The position numbers and the translations under genes are program-made. Below the pieces are notes generated by a model. That model ran no database searches. It had not been told where the DNA came from and worked only from the letters and a program-made list of their open reading frames with translations. A stretch of DNA of 23,614 nt from Prevotellaceae bacterium UBA4332 (GTDB lineage Bacteria > Bacteroidota > Bacteroidia > Bacteroidales > Bacteroidaceae): the NCBI GenBank assembly GCA_002394365.1, contig DGTQ01000017.1:69023-92636 (forward strand). The letters are read 5' to 3'. Below are positions 1-7,192 of the stretch, piece by piece. Each line of letters begins with the position of its first letter. The stretch's first letter is position 1.

Positions 1-1
1 A

Positions 2-49
2 GAGGGAGTAGAAAAGGGAGTAATAGAGGGAGTAGAAAAGGGAGTGAAA
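2..49 (+). repeat. 24-nt in-frame tandem repeat, 2 copies, may continue upstream
   Basis: Positions 2-25 and 26-49 are near-identical 24-mers (gagggagtagaaaagggagt followed by aata or gaaa). Each encodes EGVEKGV plus one residue. The unit itself contains two GGAGTA/G half-units. The array touches the window edge, so copy number is a minimum. Confidence 0.8.
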
Positions 50-472
50 GAGGAAGATTTTAAGAGCTTCTGGCGCATCATGGAGGGAAATCTCATGGAG
101 CGCTACAGCGTAAAGCCCGTCCACACACTCGAAGAGATGTTGTTGCTCCACTCCAGACTACCAGAAAAGATACAACTCTTTCTCGCCATAAAAGACGGAC
201 AGGCACAGGCTGGCTGTGTGGCATATATGGCTAATGACACCTGCGTACATATTCAGTACGGCCATGCCACCCCAGAGGGAAAGCAGGAGGGAGCTCTCGA
301 CCTGCTATACCTCACGCTTATGGAGAAATTCCGCAAGGCGGGTTACAAGTATATGGACTTTGGGAATAGCAACGAACAGGGAGGGCACTACCTGAACGAA
401 AACCTCATAGCCCAGAAAGAGGGCTTCGGAGGAAGGGCTACAACGTACAAGCAATGGAAGATTTGCTTGTAA
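2..472 (+). CDS. FemAB/GNAT-like acyltransferase, C-terminal part (5' end outside window)
   Basis: The frame is open to the left window edge, so this is a 5'-truncated gene of which 156 codons are visible; the GTG at 44 is not the likely start. The visible part resembles the second GNAT-fold domain of FemAB-like or peptidoglycan-type acetyltransferases: a DFKSFW..M start, a PEKIQLFLAIKDG strand pair, an ALDLLYLTLMEKF helix and a YMDFGNSNE..G..LNENL..QKEGFGGR ending typical of the family. Its first 16 codons are two copies of a 24-nt repeat (EGVEKGVI, EGVEKGVK) at what would be the linker between the two GNAT halves. The acyl donor and acceptor cannot be told from this fragment. Family assignment is by recognition of the ending; confidence is moderate. 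Confidence 0.7.
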   Translation, partial: EGVEKGVIEGVEKGVKEEDFKSFWRIMEGNLMERYSVKPVHTLEEMLLLHSRLPEKIQLFLAIKDGQAQAGCVAYMANDTCVHIQYGHATPEGKQEGALDLLYLTLMEKFRKAGYKYMDFGNSNEQGGHYLNENLIAQKEGFGGRATTYKQWKICL

Positions 473-660
473 AAGACAACTTTGTATATTTTGTGTTTGC
501 AAATGTTCGGAGAGCTAACTGCTTTTTCACAATTTCAAATGTTAATTTTGACAGGCTCTAAAGAGCGAAGAAGTACTGAAAATGTGCAAAAAGAATATTT
601 TTTCTGCCCCCTTAACATATTATAAGTCAATGCGTTAACACAAGACGAGTATTAGCGTTT

Positions 661-679
661 GCAGAAGCACTGCTTCTGC
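661..679. repeat. Perfect 19-nt palindrome, copy 1
   Basis: GCAGAAGCACTGCTTCTGC has 9-nt arms around a single central base. An identical copy lies 64 nt downstream, and a half-site GGCAGAAGCA lies between them at 703-712. Confidence 0.85.
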
Positions 680-724
680 ATTCAGAACCAGCGTTTTTGG
701 GGGGCAGAAGCAATGGAAGGGCAC

Positions 725-743
725 GCAGAAGCACTGCTTCTGC
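725..743. repeat. Perfect 19-nt palindrome, copy 2
   Basis: This is identical in sequence to the palindrome at 661-679. It is followed by AAACGG, which mirrors the GCGTTT that precedes copy 1, so the two copies sit as an extended inverted pair. Confidence 0.85.
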
Positions 744-808
744 AAACGGCATTTTCAAATGTTAAAAACGGCTGAACGTTAGAAGGTGTCTGGAGAAGTT
801 TTAAGGGG

Positions 809-1753
809 TTAGAGGGAGTCAGAAGGTAAAGGCAGAAGTTCCTTTTGAGCAAAGAGATAAGGAAACCACTTCTTGGCAACAAGGATAACGGGAACTTCGA
901 GGACCAGCACCAAGATTGTGACTAACAGTATATTGTCTGGAAACAACCTGACGAGCACCGTGGTGATAGGGAAATGGGTAAGCAGGACGATGATGCTGTA
1001 ACGTCCGATAAAAGAGAAATAAGGAAGATAGCCCACTAATTTAGCCAAGAGGATTATACCCACACTACCTGCCAAACCTGCCATATAGAGTGGCAAGAGA
1101 GGAAACTCGAAAAAGTTAAGGCGAAAACCTGTATCGGCATAGTCATAATACCAACCCACACCATAAACGAGCAGACCAAACACGAAAATTAAAATTACAG
1201 AAGAGAGAGAAGAGTCTGAAGACAGGAAATCCGTATTATTCTAGAGGAAGAAGCCCACATAGTAGAAGCCTATACAGGTTAAGGATGTCTCCACGTAATA
1301 GAGGTGTTCTGTCAGCAAATCAGTACAACCTCTGCCATTTGGAAGATAGAAGCCCACAACAGAAAGAAGAATACACAGGACAGGAAGAATAACCTCATGA
1401 CCTAAGCGTTCTGACAACCATTTGCAGGTATAGAACACCATGTTGGTGGAGAAAAGGCTAAACAGAAACCAGATGGGATAATTACGAAAGGTAAGGAAGC
1501 CCAACAGGAGGAAGCAAAGATAAGGGATAAGCAGATGGTTTATCTTCTTGGTGAGGAAATACCGAAAACTGTCATATCTCTTGAAGAACAAGCCACTCAG
1601 CATAAAATAGAGAGGCATCCTGAAATATGACAGAACATAACTGACATCCCTCAGTTCCTCGCTTGCAAAAGCCTCCTGTATATGCCCCATCACAACAAGG
1701 AACATACATATACCCTTTGCCAAATCTATGTATTCTATTCGCTTTTTCTGCAT
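809..1753 (-). pseudogene. Membrane acyltransferase (acyltransferase_3 type) interrupted by an in-frame TAG
   Basis: Start ATG at 1753 gives MQKKRIEYIDLAKGICMFLVVMGH, the usual first transmembrane segment of acyltransferase_3 / OafA-like proteins with the R/K-E-x-IDxAKG..V.GH signature. A TTG at 1765 is less likely, because it lies within the -7 box. Reading stops after 170 codons at TAG (1243-1241), then continues in the same frame for 143 more codons to TAA at 809, through a series of hydrophobic helices. The joined 313 residues match a usual family length, and no frameshift is needed. CAG to TAG is one possible change. The gene is probably inactive unless the amber codon is suppressed. Such proteins O-acylate surface glycans using membrane-supplied acyl donors. 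Confidence 0.8.
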
Positions 1754-1762
1754 AACATGGCG

Positions 1763-1770
1763 CAAAGGTA
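1763..1770 (-). promoter_or_regulatory. Bacteroidetes -7 box (TACCTTTG) for the interrupted acyltransferase
   Basis: The reverse strand reads TACCTTTG, matching TAnnTTTG, about 10 nt before the ATG at 1753. No good -33 TTTG is visible. It would give a very short leader. Confidence 0.55.
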
Positions 1771-1796
1771 GAAAAAAATCTTCATTCGCTAAAAAC

Positions 1797-1831
1797 TTTC
1801 AACTCTAATCTTTCAACTTTCAACTTTTCTT
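1797..1831. repeat. Degenerate 7-mer tandem repeat (TTTCAAC family), 5 units
   Basis: Units are tttcaac, tctaatc, tttcaac, tttcaac, ttttctt. The block separates the two divergent promoters and fills the expected -33 and spacer region of the flippase promoter. It differs by one base from the CTCTCAA heptamer found inside metG and argS. Confidence 0.7.
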
Positions 1832-1833
1832 AG

Positions 1834-1841
1834 TACCTTTG
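1834..1841 (+). promoter_or_regulatory. Bacteroidetes -7 box (TACCTTTG) for the flippase operon
   Basis: TACCTTTG ends 8 nt before the ATG at 1850, giving an almost leaderless transcript. The -33 position falls in repeat units that read TTTC rather than TTTG. Confidence 0.6.
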
Positions 1842-1849
1842 CATGAAAT

Positions 1850-3325
1850 ATGAACTTAGCATATAAGAATATCTTCAAGGCAACAACCCTGTTTGGTGGT
1901 GTGCAAGGACTGACCATCATAATGGGACTTATCAGGACTAAATTTGTTGCCCTCTTGATAGGTCCTGCGGGGGTAGGACTAAACTCTATATACAACGAAA
2001 CTCGCGAACTGGTACATGAGACCACGAATTGTGGCATGGACCAGAGCGGGGTGCGTGATATCTCCAAGTCTTACGAGAAACTTCTTAATGCCAAGACAGA
2101 CGAGGAAATAAATGCTTGTAAAGCTGAACTGAAAAGACAGATATCCTTATTGCGTTCATGGGAACTGCTGCTGGGAATGTTGGGTATATTTATCACTATT
2201 CTGTTTGCCCAACCTCTCTCGCAAATGACTTTTCAGGACTCTGAACACACATGGGGATATGTGCTGTTGTCGCCAGCTGTGGCATTAAGCACCATCACAT
2301 GTGGTGAAATAGTGGTGCTAAAAGCCCTGCGCAGACTCAAAACTGTAGCACTACTCTCAACACTCAACATTTTCCTTGCGCTTTTCATCACACTGCCAAT
2401 TTACTACTATTGGAGATTGCAAGGCGTATTGCCAGCCATATTGGCTATGTGCTTTGTGAGTGCGCTTATCACAGTATATGCTTCCTATCGCTACAGCCAG
2501 CCAGTATTAAACTGGAGCTGGAAGGAACTGAAGCATGGAATACCCATGTTGAAACTCGGAGCATGTTTTGTCATAACAGGAATGATGGCACATGGTATGG
2601 AATTGCTCATCATGTCTCATATCAACAACCTGTCAAACGAGAAGACTGTAGGACTATACCGAGCTGGCTACACTATTACTGGTACATACGCTGCACTGCT
2701 CTTTAATGCCGTAAGCACAGATTTCTTCCCACGTTTATCTGGTGTGGTGGATGACATGAAGAAAAGGAACACAGCCGTGTGCCAACAGATGGAGGTGCTG
2801 CTGATGCTTGTGGGGCCCATGACTGTAGCATTACTTGTAGCAATGCCCATTCTTGTTCCAATACTGTATAGCAACTCCTTTGTTGACATGATTCCAATGG
2901 CAAGAGTGTCTGTATTCGGAGTGCTGCTTGGCGCAATATACATTCCTGCTGCATATCTGCCCCTGGCGGCTGGCGACTCAAAGATGTTCCTGCTGGTGGA
3001 GACGGTAAGCACCATCACCATGACGATGATTATGGTGGGCTTTACGCACAGCGGACTGTTTGGCGCAGGTGTAGGCAAGGTAATAAGTGCCACGATAGAT
3101 GTTGTAGCGGTGATGTCGTTAGCCATGTTATACTACAAGATACGCATATCACGTTCTCACATGCTATTGATTGTACTGCACCTGATAATACTCATTGCCA
3201 CCTATGCCCTGACATCGGCATTAAGCGGGTGGACATACTGGATAACAAGTGCAATAATACTTGCCATAAGTATTTTTGCCTCATGGAAATTTTATAAGAC
3301 AAGAGAACTGAGCCTGCAACAATAA
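1850..3325 (+). CDS. Wzx/WzxE-like O-antigen translocase (MOP flippase)
   Basis: The 491-aa protein is highly hydrophobic, with roughly a dozen membrane segments as in the MATE/MOP flippase superfamily. The N-terminus (KATTLFGGVQGLTIIMGLIRTKFVALLIGPAGVG) is the characteristic first helix pair of WzxE-type translocases, followed by the soluble loop with the C-G-M-D-x-S-G-V-R-D stretch. Such proteins flip undecaprenyl-linked glycan units across the inner membrane. It is the first gene of a four-gene operon (15 nt to the next gene), consistent with a flippase for the product of the two GT2 enzymes behind it. The ATG at 1850 fits the -7 box at 1834. The substrate cannot be inferred. Confidence 0.85.
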   Translation: MNLAYKNIFKATTLFGGVQGLTIIMGLIRTKFVALLIGPAGVGLNSIYNETRELVHETTNCGMDQSGVRDISKSYEKLLNAKTDEEINACKAELKRQISLLRSWELLLGMLGIFITILFAQPLSQMTFQDSEHTWGYVLLSPAVALSTITCGEIVVLKALRRLKTVALLSTLNIFLALFITLPIYYYWRLQGVLPAILAMCFVSALITVYASYRYSQPVLNWSWKELKHGIPMLKLGACFVITGMMAHGMELLIMSHINNLSNEKTVGLYRAGYTITGTYAALLFNAVSTDFFPRLSGVVDDMKKRNTAVCQQMEVLLMLVGPMTVALLVAMPILVPILYSNSFVDMIPMARVSVFGVLLGAIYIPAAYLPLAAGDSKMFLLVETVSTITMTMIMVGFTHSGLFGAGVGKVISATIDVVAVMSLAMLYYKIRISRSHMLLIVLHLIILIATYALTSALSGWTYWITSAIILAISIFASWKFYKTRELSLQQ

Positions 3326-3340
3326 GAGAGAGATAGAGAC

Positions 3341-4345
3341 ATGAACAAACCACTGGTATCAATAGTAATAGCCGCCTACAATGCTGAGCAATATCTGCCA
3401 CGATGTCTGGACTCCATGATAGCCCAGACATACAAGAATATTGAGATTATTGTGGTGGACGATGCTTCTACTGATGGTACCATGACGATATTGAAGAACT
3501 ATGCAAGCAAGGACGAACGCATAAGAGTTCTCTGCATGGAGAAAAACAGCGGGGCACCTGCTGCACGCAACAAGGGTATGAAGGCAACAAAGGGAGAATT
3601 CATGACGACCGTAGATGCTGACGACACCCTTGCAGCAGATGCTATCGAATTGAGCGTCAACATGATGATTGCCGACCCCGAGTTGGACTTCGTCTTATAC
3701 AACCTCATGCTTGTTGAAAGCACTCCCTCCGACTCTCCTCGCATTACTCCCTTCCCTATAAATCCCAAGGTAAAGAAAACAATAATGACAGGAGAGGAGG
3801 CATGTTATTGGAGCATGCAATGGGACATACCAGGACTGGGAATGACACGGTCTCCTCTGGAACAGAACATGCCCGAAGAGGCAAAATTCGGACAGTATGG
3901 TGATGAAACGACTACTCACCTTATTTTCCTAAAATCACGCAAGGTAGCATTAGGCGAAGGTAAGTATTTCTACTACCAAAACCCTGCATCGTACACCAAA
4001 AAGATAAGCACGAAACGTTTCGAGATATTAGAATGTCGTCTGTCCCTGAGACGACATCTCCTGAAACTCGGAGTTGATGACAGGATGATAAAGCGCCTTG
4101 ACGTAAGACGATGGAGAGAACTCATAGGAGCTTGCTATCTCTACTGGAAACACAGCAAGACTTTCTCTGAAGAAGAAAGAGAAGATATATGGGAAAGGCT
4201 GAACTACACCTATTCCACACTCCATTTTAACGAATTACCACTAACTGAAATTCTAAAACCAAGGTTCACGATGATGCCAACCTTTGGATTATTCTACTGG
4301 CAATTGAGCATAGTGTTCCGTTTGGGACTGATACATACAGAATGA
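3341..4345 (+). CDS. Family 2 glycosyltransferase
   Basis: The protein has 334 aa with a GT-A fold N-terminus: PLVSIVIAAYNAEQYLPRCLDSMIAQTYKNIEIIVVDDASTDGT, nucleotide-sugar binding Asp at 40-41, NSGAPAARNKG, and the metal-binding DAD motif at residues 92-94 (VDADD). The C-terminal half is variable and basic, as is usual for acceptor-binding regions of polysaccharide transferases. It is cytoplasmic and probably acts on a lipid-linked acceptor. It lies 15 nt after the flippase gene and overlaps the next gene by 4 nt (ATGA), so the two are probably translationally coupled. Donor and linkage are unknown. Confidence 0.85.
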   Translation: MNKPLVSIVIAAYNAEQYLPRCLDSMIAQTYKNIEIIVVDDASTDGTMTILKNYASKDERIRVLCMEKNSGAPAARNKGMKATKGEFMTTVDADDTLAADAIELSVNMMIADPELDFVLYNLMLVESTPSDSPRITPFPINPKVKKTIMTGEEACYWSMQWDIPGLGMTRSPLEQNMPEEAKFGQYGDETTTHLIFLKSRKVALGEGKYFYYQNPASYTKKISTKRFEILECRLSLRRHLLKLGVDDRMIKRLDVRRWRELIGACYLYWKHSKTFSEEEREDIWERLNYTYSTLHFNELPLTEILKPRFTMMPTFGLFYWQLSIVFRLGLIHTE

Positions 4346-5379
4346 AGCAAAAACGTATAATGATACTTGGTGGCAACTACGTGCAGGCAGAAGCCACAAA
4401 AGCAGCAAAGGAACTGGGATACTACACCATAAGCACAGATTTGCACGAGGAAAACCCTGGACACAAGATTGCTGACGAGTATTGTAAGGTGGACATAATA
4501 GACAAAGAGGCTGTACTGAAAGAAGCACAGCTACGAAACATAGACGGAATAGTGCCTTTCTGTTCTGATGTTCTTGCTCCTGTTGCTGCCTATGTGCAGG
4601 AAAAGATGGGACTACCAGGCAACCCCTACGATGTAGTTCACACCATGACACATAAAGACCTCTTCCGCAAGTTCATGCAAAGGGAGCACTTTCTTACCCC
4701 GCACAACGTGAAGGTAAGCACCCTTGAAGAGGCTATCAGCGTCTTTAAGAACGCAGGCCACAAGCTCATGCTAAAGCCTACAGACTCAGCTGGCAGCAAA
4801 GGTGTTTTTGCCATAGAATCTGCAAGCGACATAGAAAAACACTGGAAGGAGACGATAAGCGCTTCACCCTCGAAAACTGCTCTTTTGGAGGACTTCGTCA
4901 ACAGCGTTGGTTTACAACAAGATGGAGACATATTCGTAATTGACGGAAAGATAGCCTTCTGGGGAATGTGCGACCAATATAAACGCAAAGAAGAACCTTT
5001 TGTGCCTGCTGCTTTAGTCTACCCCTCTACACAAGAGAAGAGTCTGCAAGAAAAAGCAAGAGAAACAGTGCAAGAGATATTGACTAAAATAGGGTTCAGA
5101 CAGGGACCATGCAATGTGGAATATCTCGTGGATGGGCGGGGACAGATATGGGTTATTGAAATAGGTCCACGCAATGGCGGCAACCTTATCCCCTTCCTCA
5201 TAGAGAAGGCTGATGGTATAAGCCTTACGAAACTAACCGTGATGCAAGCTGTAGGAGATATGCCGAAGGTAGAAATAGCACAGAGACTGTGCAATGCCAT
5301 GACCATAGTACATCGTAAAGACGGCAGGACTATAGACCTTGAACTGATAACTGACAAAAACTCGCTAAAGCCATGGTAG
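4342..5379 (+). CDS. ATP-grasp carboxylate-amine ligase-like protein
   Basis: The protein has 345 aa. Residues 1-105 form a Rossmann-like pre-ATP-grasp domain beginning RIMILGGNYVQAEATKAAKELGY. The ATP-grasp fold follows, with the nucleotide-binding lysine and glycine loop K145-PTDSAGSKGV, the acidic LLEDFV (E183), and the metal-binding pair E273 and N278 in the stretch EIGPRNGGN. Enzymes of this type activate a carboxylate as acyl phosphate and join it to an amine, thiol or similar group. It lies between two glycosyltransferases with start and stop overlaps on both sides (4 and 7 nt), which suggests it modifies the same glycan, for example by amidating a sugar acid with an amino acid. That role is inference. 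Confidence 0.82.
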   Translation: MKQKRIMILGGNYVQAEATKAAKELGYYTISTDLHEENPGHKIADEYCKVDIIDKEAVLKEAQLRNIDGIVPFCSDVLAPVAAYVQEKMGLPGNPYDVVHTMTHKDLFRKFMQREHFLTPHNVKVSTLEEAISVFKNAGHKLMLKPTDSAGSKGVFAIESASDIEKHWKETISASPSKTALLEDFVNSVGLQQDGDIFVIDGKIAFWGMCDQYKRKEEPFVPAALVYPSTQEKSLQEKARETVQEILTKIGFRQGPCNVEYLVDGRGQIWVIEIGPRNGGNLIPFLIEKADGISLTKLTVMQAVGDMPKVEIAQRLCNAMTIVHRKDGRTIDLELITDKNSLKPW

Positions 5380-6227
5380 CCATCTCCGTCATAGTTTGCA
5401 CATACAACCAAGAGACAACCATAGCACGCGCGTTGGATGCCATACTTGCCCAGCAATGTAGTGTTCCTTTTGAAGTCATAATAGGAGAAGATGCCTCAAC
5501 AGACAGCACAAGGAAGATATGCCAGGAGTATGCAAGCAAATATCACGACATAGTACGTTTGATGCCCAAAGCCCCAAACAAAGGCATTGTGGATAATTAC
5601 TACGACTGCGTGAGGGAGGCACGGGGAGAGTACATCATGGAGTGTGCAGGAGACGATGAATGGTGTGCAGGCAGGATGCAGTTATGTCTCGACACCATCA
5701 AGAGCAATGATGATGTAGTGCAGGTATTCTCACAAGTGTATTATAGAAATGATGACACAGGAGAAATAATAGAGCCCCAAAACGCCCTCTTCCCACCAGG
5801 AAAGATAGCAGGCAAGGACGTCATAGAGGGCATGATGCACCAACGCAGCGACCAAAACGTATTCTTTGCCATAACAAGACGCAAGCCAGTAATGGAACTG
5901 CTAAGAGAGTACCCCCAGTTCTTCACTGGCAGGAAGTACAGAGCGGAGGACAAACAACTGATAGTTTTACTCGGAACAAAAGGGAACTTTATCAACATAC
6001 CAGAGCGCACCTACTACTACACCATAAGTAATCGTTCTATAACAAGGGACAGTATAACAAAGCATTTTGTCTATGACAAGAATATGCTCATGATGACGCA
6101 CGACCTTGCCAAGGCTGTAGGTTATAAAGGCTCGTTAATTTATATCTACTCACACATCCTGTATAACATGTGCACACAATTAATATGGAAGGCTCTCGTA
6201 AAACTGTTTCCATTTCTTCATCACTAA
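5373..6227 (+). CDS. Family 2 glycosyltransferase
   Basis: The protein has 284 aa and a GT-A fold: AISVIVCTYNQETTIARALDAILAQQ, IIGEDASTDSTRKIC (donor-binding D40), NKGIVDNYYDCVREARGEYI and the metal-binding GDDEW at residues 93-97. The order and spacing are typical of bacterial cell-wall and capsule GT2 enzymes. It overlaps the ATP-grasp gene by 7 nt and is the last gene of the + strand operon. Its last 48 nt overlap the end of a convergent GT4 gene on the opposite strand, which is unusual. The C-terminus is hydrophobic (LIWKALVKLFPFLHH), possibly a membrane-peripheral helix. Sugar specificity is unknown. Confidence 0.85.
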   Translation: MVAISVIVCTYNQETTIARALDAILAQQCSVPFEVIIGEDASTDSTRKICQEYASKYHDIVRLMPKAPNKGIVDNYYDCVREARGEYIMECAGDDEWCAGRMQLCLDTIKSNDDVVQVFSQVYYRNDDTGEIIEPQNALFPPGKIAGKDVIEGMMHQRSDQNVFFAITRRKPVMELLREYPQFFTGRKYRAEDKQLIVLLGTKGNFINIPERTYYYTISNRSITRDSITKHFVYDKNMLMMTHDLAKAVGYKGSLIYIYSHILYNMCTQLIWKALVKLFPFLHH

Positions 6228-7184
6228 CTCCTCAGAGAAGCGTTTTACCGATTCTTTTGCTGCCCTTCCCATCTGCTCTCTCACCTCGGGGTGCTCCATC
6301 AGGTACGTTAGTTTTTTCACAAACATATCATCGTCATCGTAAGGTATGAGGTAACCAGTCTTGCCATCCTCTATTATATCTCGTGGACCATAGGGACAAT
6401 CAAAAGCTATGCAAGGCAAACCACAAGACATAGCCTCTATAAGCACCATGCCAAAACCCTCAAAGCGAGATGTCATAACGAAGACAGACCCCTCAAGGTA
6501 TGCCGACACCATATCTTTCGTCTCATGATGAATCTTCATTTGCCAATCGGGATAGTTCTTCTCTACTTTGCTCCACAAATTCTTCAATCTCTCGAAATTC
6601 TTCTCATAACACTTCCTGCCTGCGGCGACAACTACTTTTGAATTATAGTTGGATTGTTGCTGCGTCACAATTCCCGTAAAATTGGGAATTACCTCAACTA
6701 AAGGACTACACCCCTGCTTGCTACACATACTTGTGAAATCATCCGCATCTCCATGAGTAAGGCATACGACCTCAGTATTTTTCCGCAACATTAACGGATA
6801 CAGCCATTGATGATTCATGTATTTCAGCGGAACATGAGACTCATAAATCTTTCTTCCATTCCACGATGCAAATGAAGCAAGGAATGCCCCGACAGCGCGC
6901 GTCAAAACAACAATATCAGGCATGATACGTTTTGTTTCCTTGTTGAAACGGTGCAATGCCCAGAGTGTCGCTATGGGTAATCCTGTGTATGAAAGTTGAA
7001 CATTTAGGTCTATGCGTTTCACCTTATCACTTATGGCGTAAGCTGCTTGTTTCGTGTCACACCATACAGTCATCAATATTACCTCATGTGAAGTATTCTC
7101 CACAAGATAATTCATCTTTTCAACAAGGATTCTTTCTAAACCACCTACGTTGGAAATACGCTCTATGACAAAAACTATCCTCAC
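6180..7184 (-). CDS. Family 4 glycosyltransferase, apparently with an internal deletion
   Basis: The 334-aa GT-B protein begins MRIVFVIERISNVGGLERIL (G-G loop) and carries the GT4 donor signature SRFEGFGMVLIEAMSCGLPCIAFDCPYGP, with the E-x7-E pair at residues 242 and 250. After the strand WQMKI (214-218) the sequence jumps directly to HHETKDMVSAYLEGSVFVM. Relatives normally have about 25 residues here (a GxG turn, a helix and a strand of the C-terminal Rossmann domain). The total length is correspondingly short against the usual 360-370. It may be impaired or a divergent form. It is last in the minus-strand operon, 8 nt behind the preceding gene, and converges on the GT2 gene at 5373-6227. 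Confidence 0.8.
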   Translation of the reverse strand: MRIVFVIERISNVGGLERILVEKMNYLVENTSHEVILMTVWCDTKQAAYAISDKVKRIDLNVQLSYTGLPIATLWALHRFNKETKRIMPDIVVLTRAVGAFLASFASWNGRKIYESHVPLKYMNHQWLYPLMLRKNTEVVCLTHGDADDFTSMCSKQGCSPLVEVIPNFTGIVTQQQSNYNSKVVVAAGRKCYEKNFERLKNLWSKVEKNYPDWQMKIHHETKDMVSAYLEGSVFVMTSRFEGFGMVLIEAMSCGLPCIAFDCPYGPRDIIEDGKTGYLIPYDDDDMFVKKLTYLMEHPEVREQMGRAAKESVKRFSEELVMKKWKQFYESLPY

Positions 7185-7192
7185 GATTACCT

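Larger units (their letters stand above)
473..808. other. Non-coding stretch with palindromes and direct repeats
   Basis: No credible gene lies in these 336 nt. They hold two copies of a perfect 19-nt palindrome (661-679 and 725-743), a 13-nt direct repeat TTTCAAATGTTAA (533-545 and 753-765), and a 10-bp inverted pair TTCTGCCCCC / GGGGGCAGAA (602-611 and 700-709). The palindromes carry extended flanks in inverted orientation (GTTTGCAGAAGCA before the first, TGCTTCTGCAAAC closing the second). The arrangement looks like a small non-autonomous repeat or structured RNA rather than decayed coding sequence. I see no clear terminator for the upstream gene. Confidence 0.6.

Noticed and set aside
473..808. 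Small reverse-strand open frame at 682-882
   Set aside because: It runs through the palindromic repeat and the end of the acyltransferase in another frame, with no recognisable domain.
809..1753. TAG reassigned as glutamine (phage-type recoding)
   Set aside because: Other genes here use TAG as a normal stop (for example the GT2 ending at 11373), so a global recoding is not supported.
2668..3126. A 152-codon reverse-strand open frame in the flippase gene
   Set aside because: It is antisense to membrane helices of the flippase; the composition reflects the coding strand.
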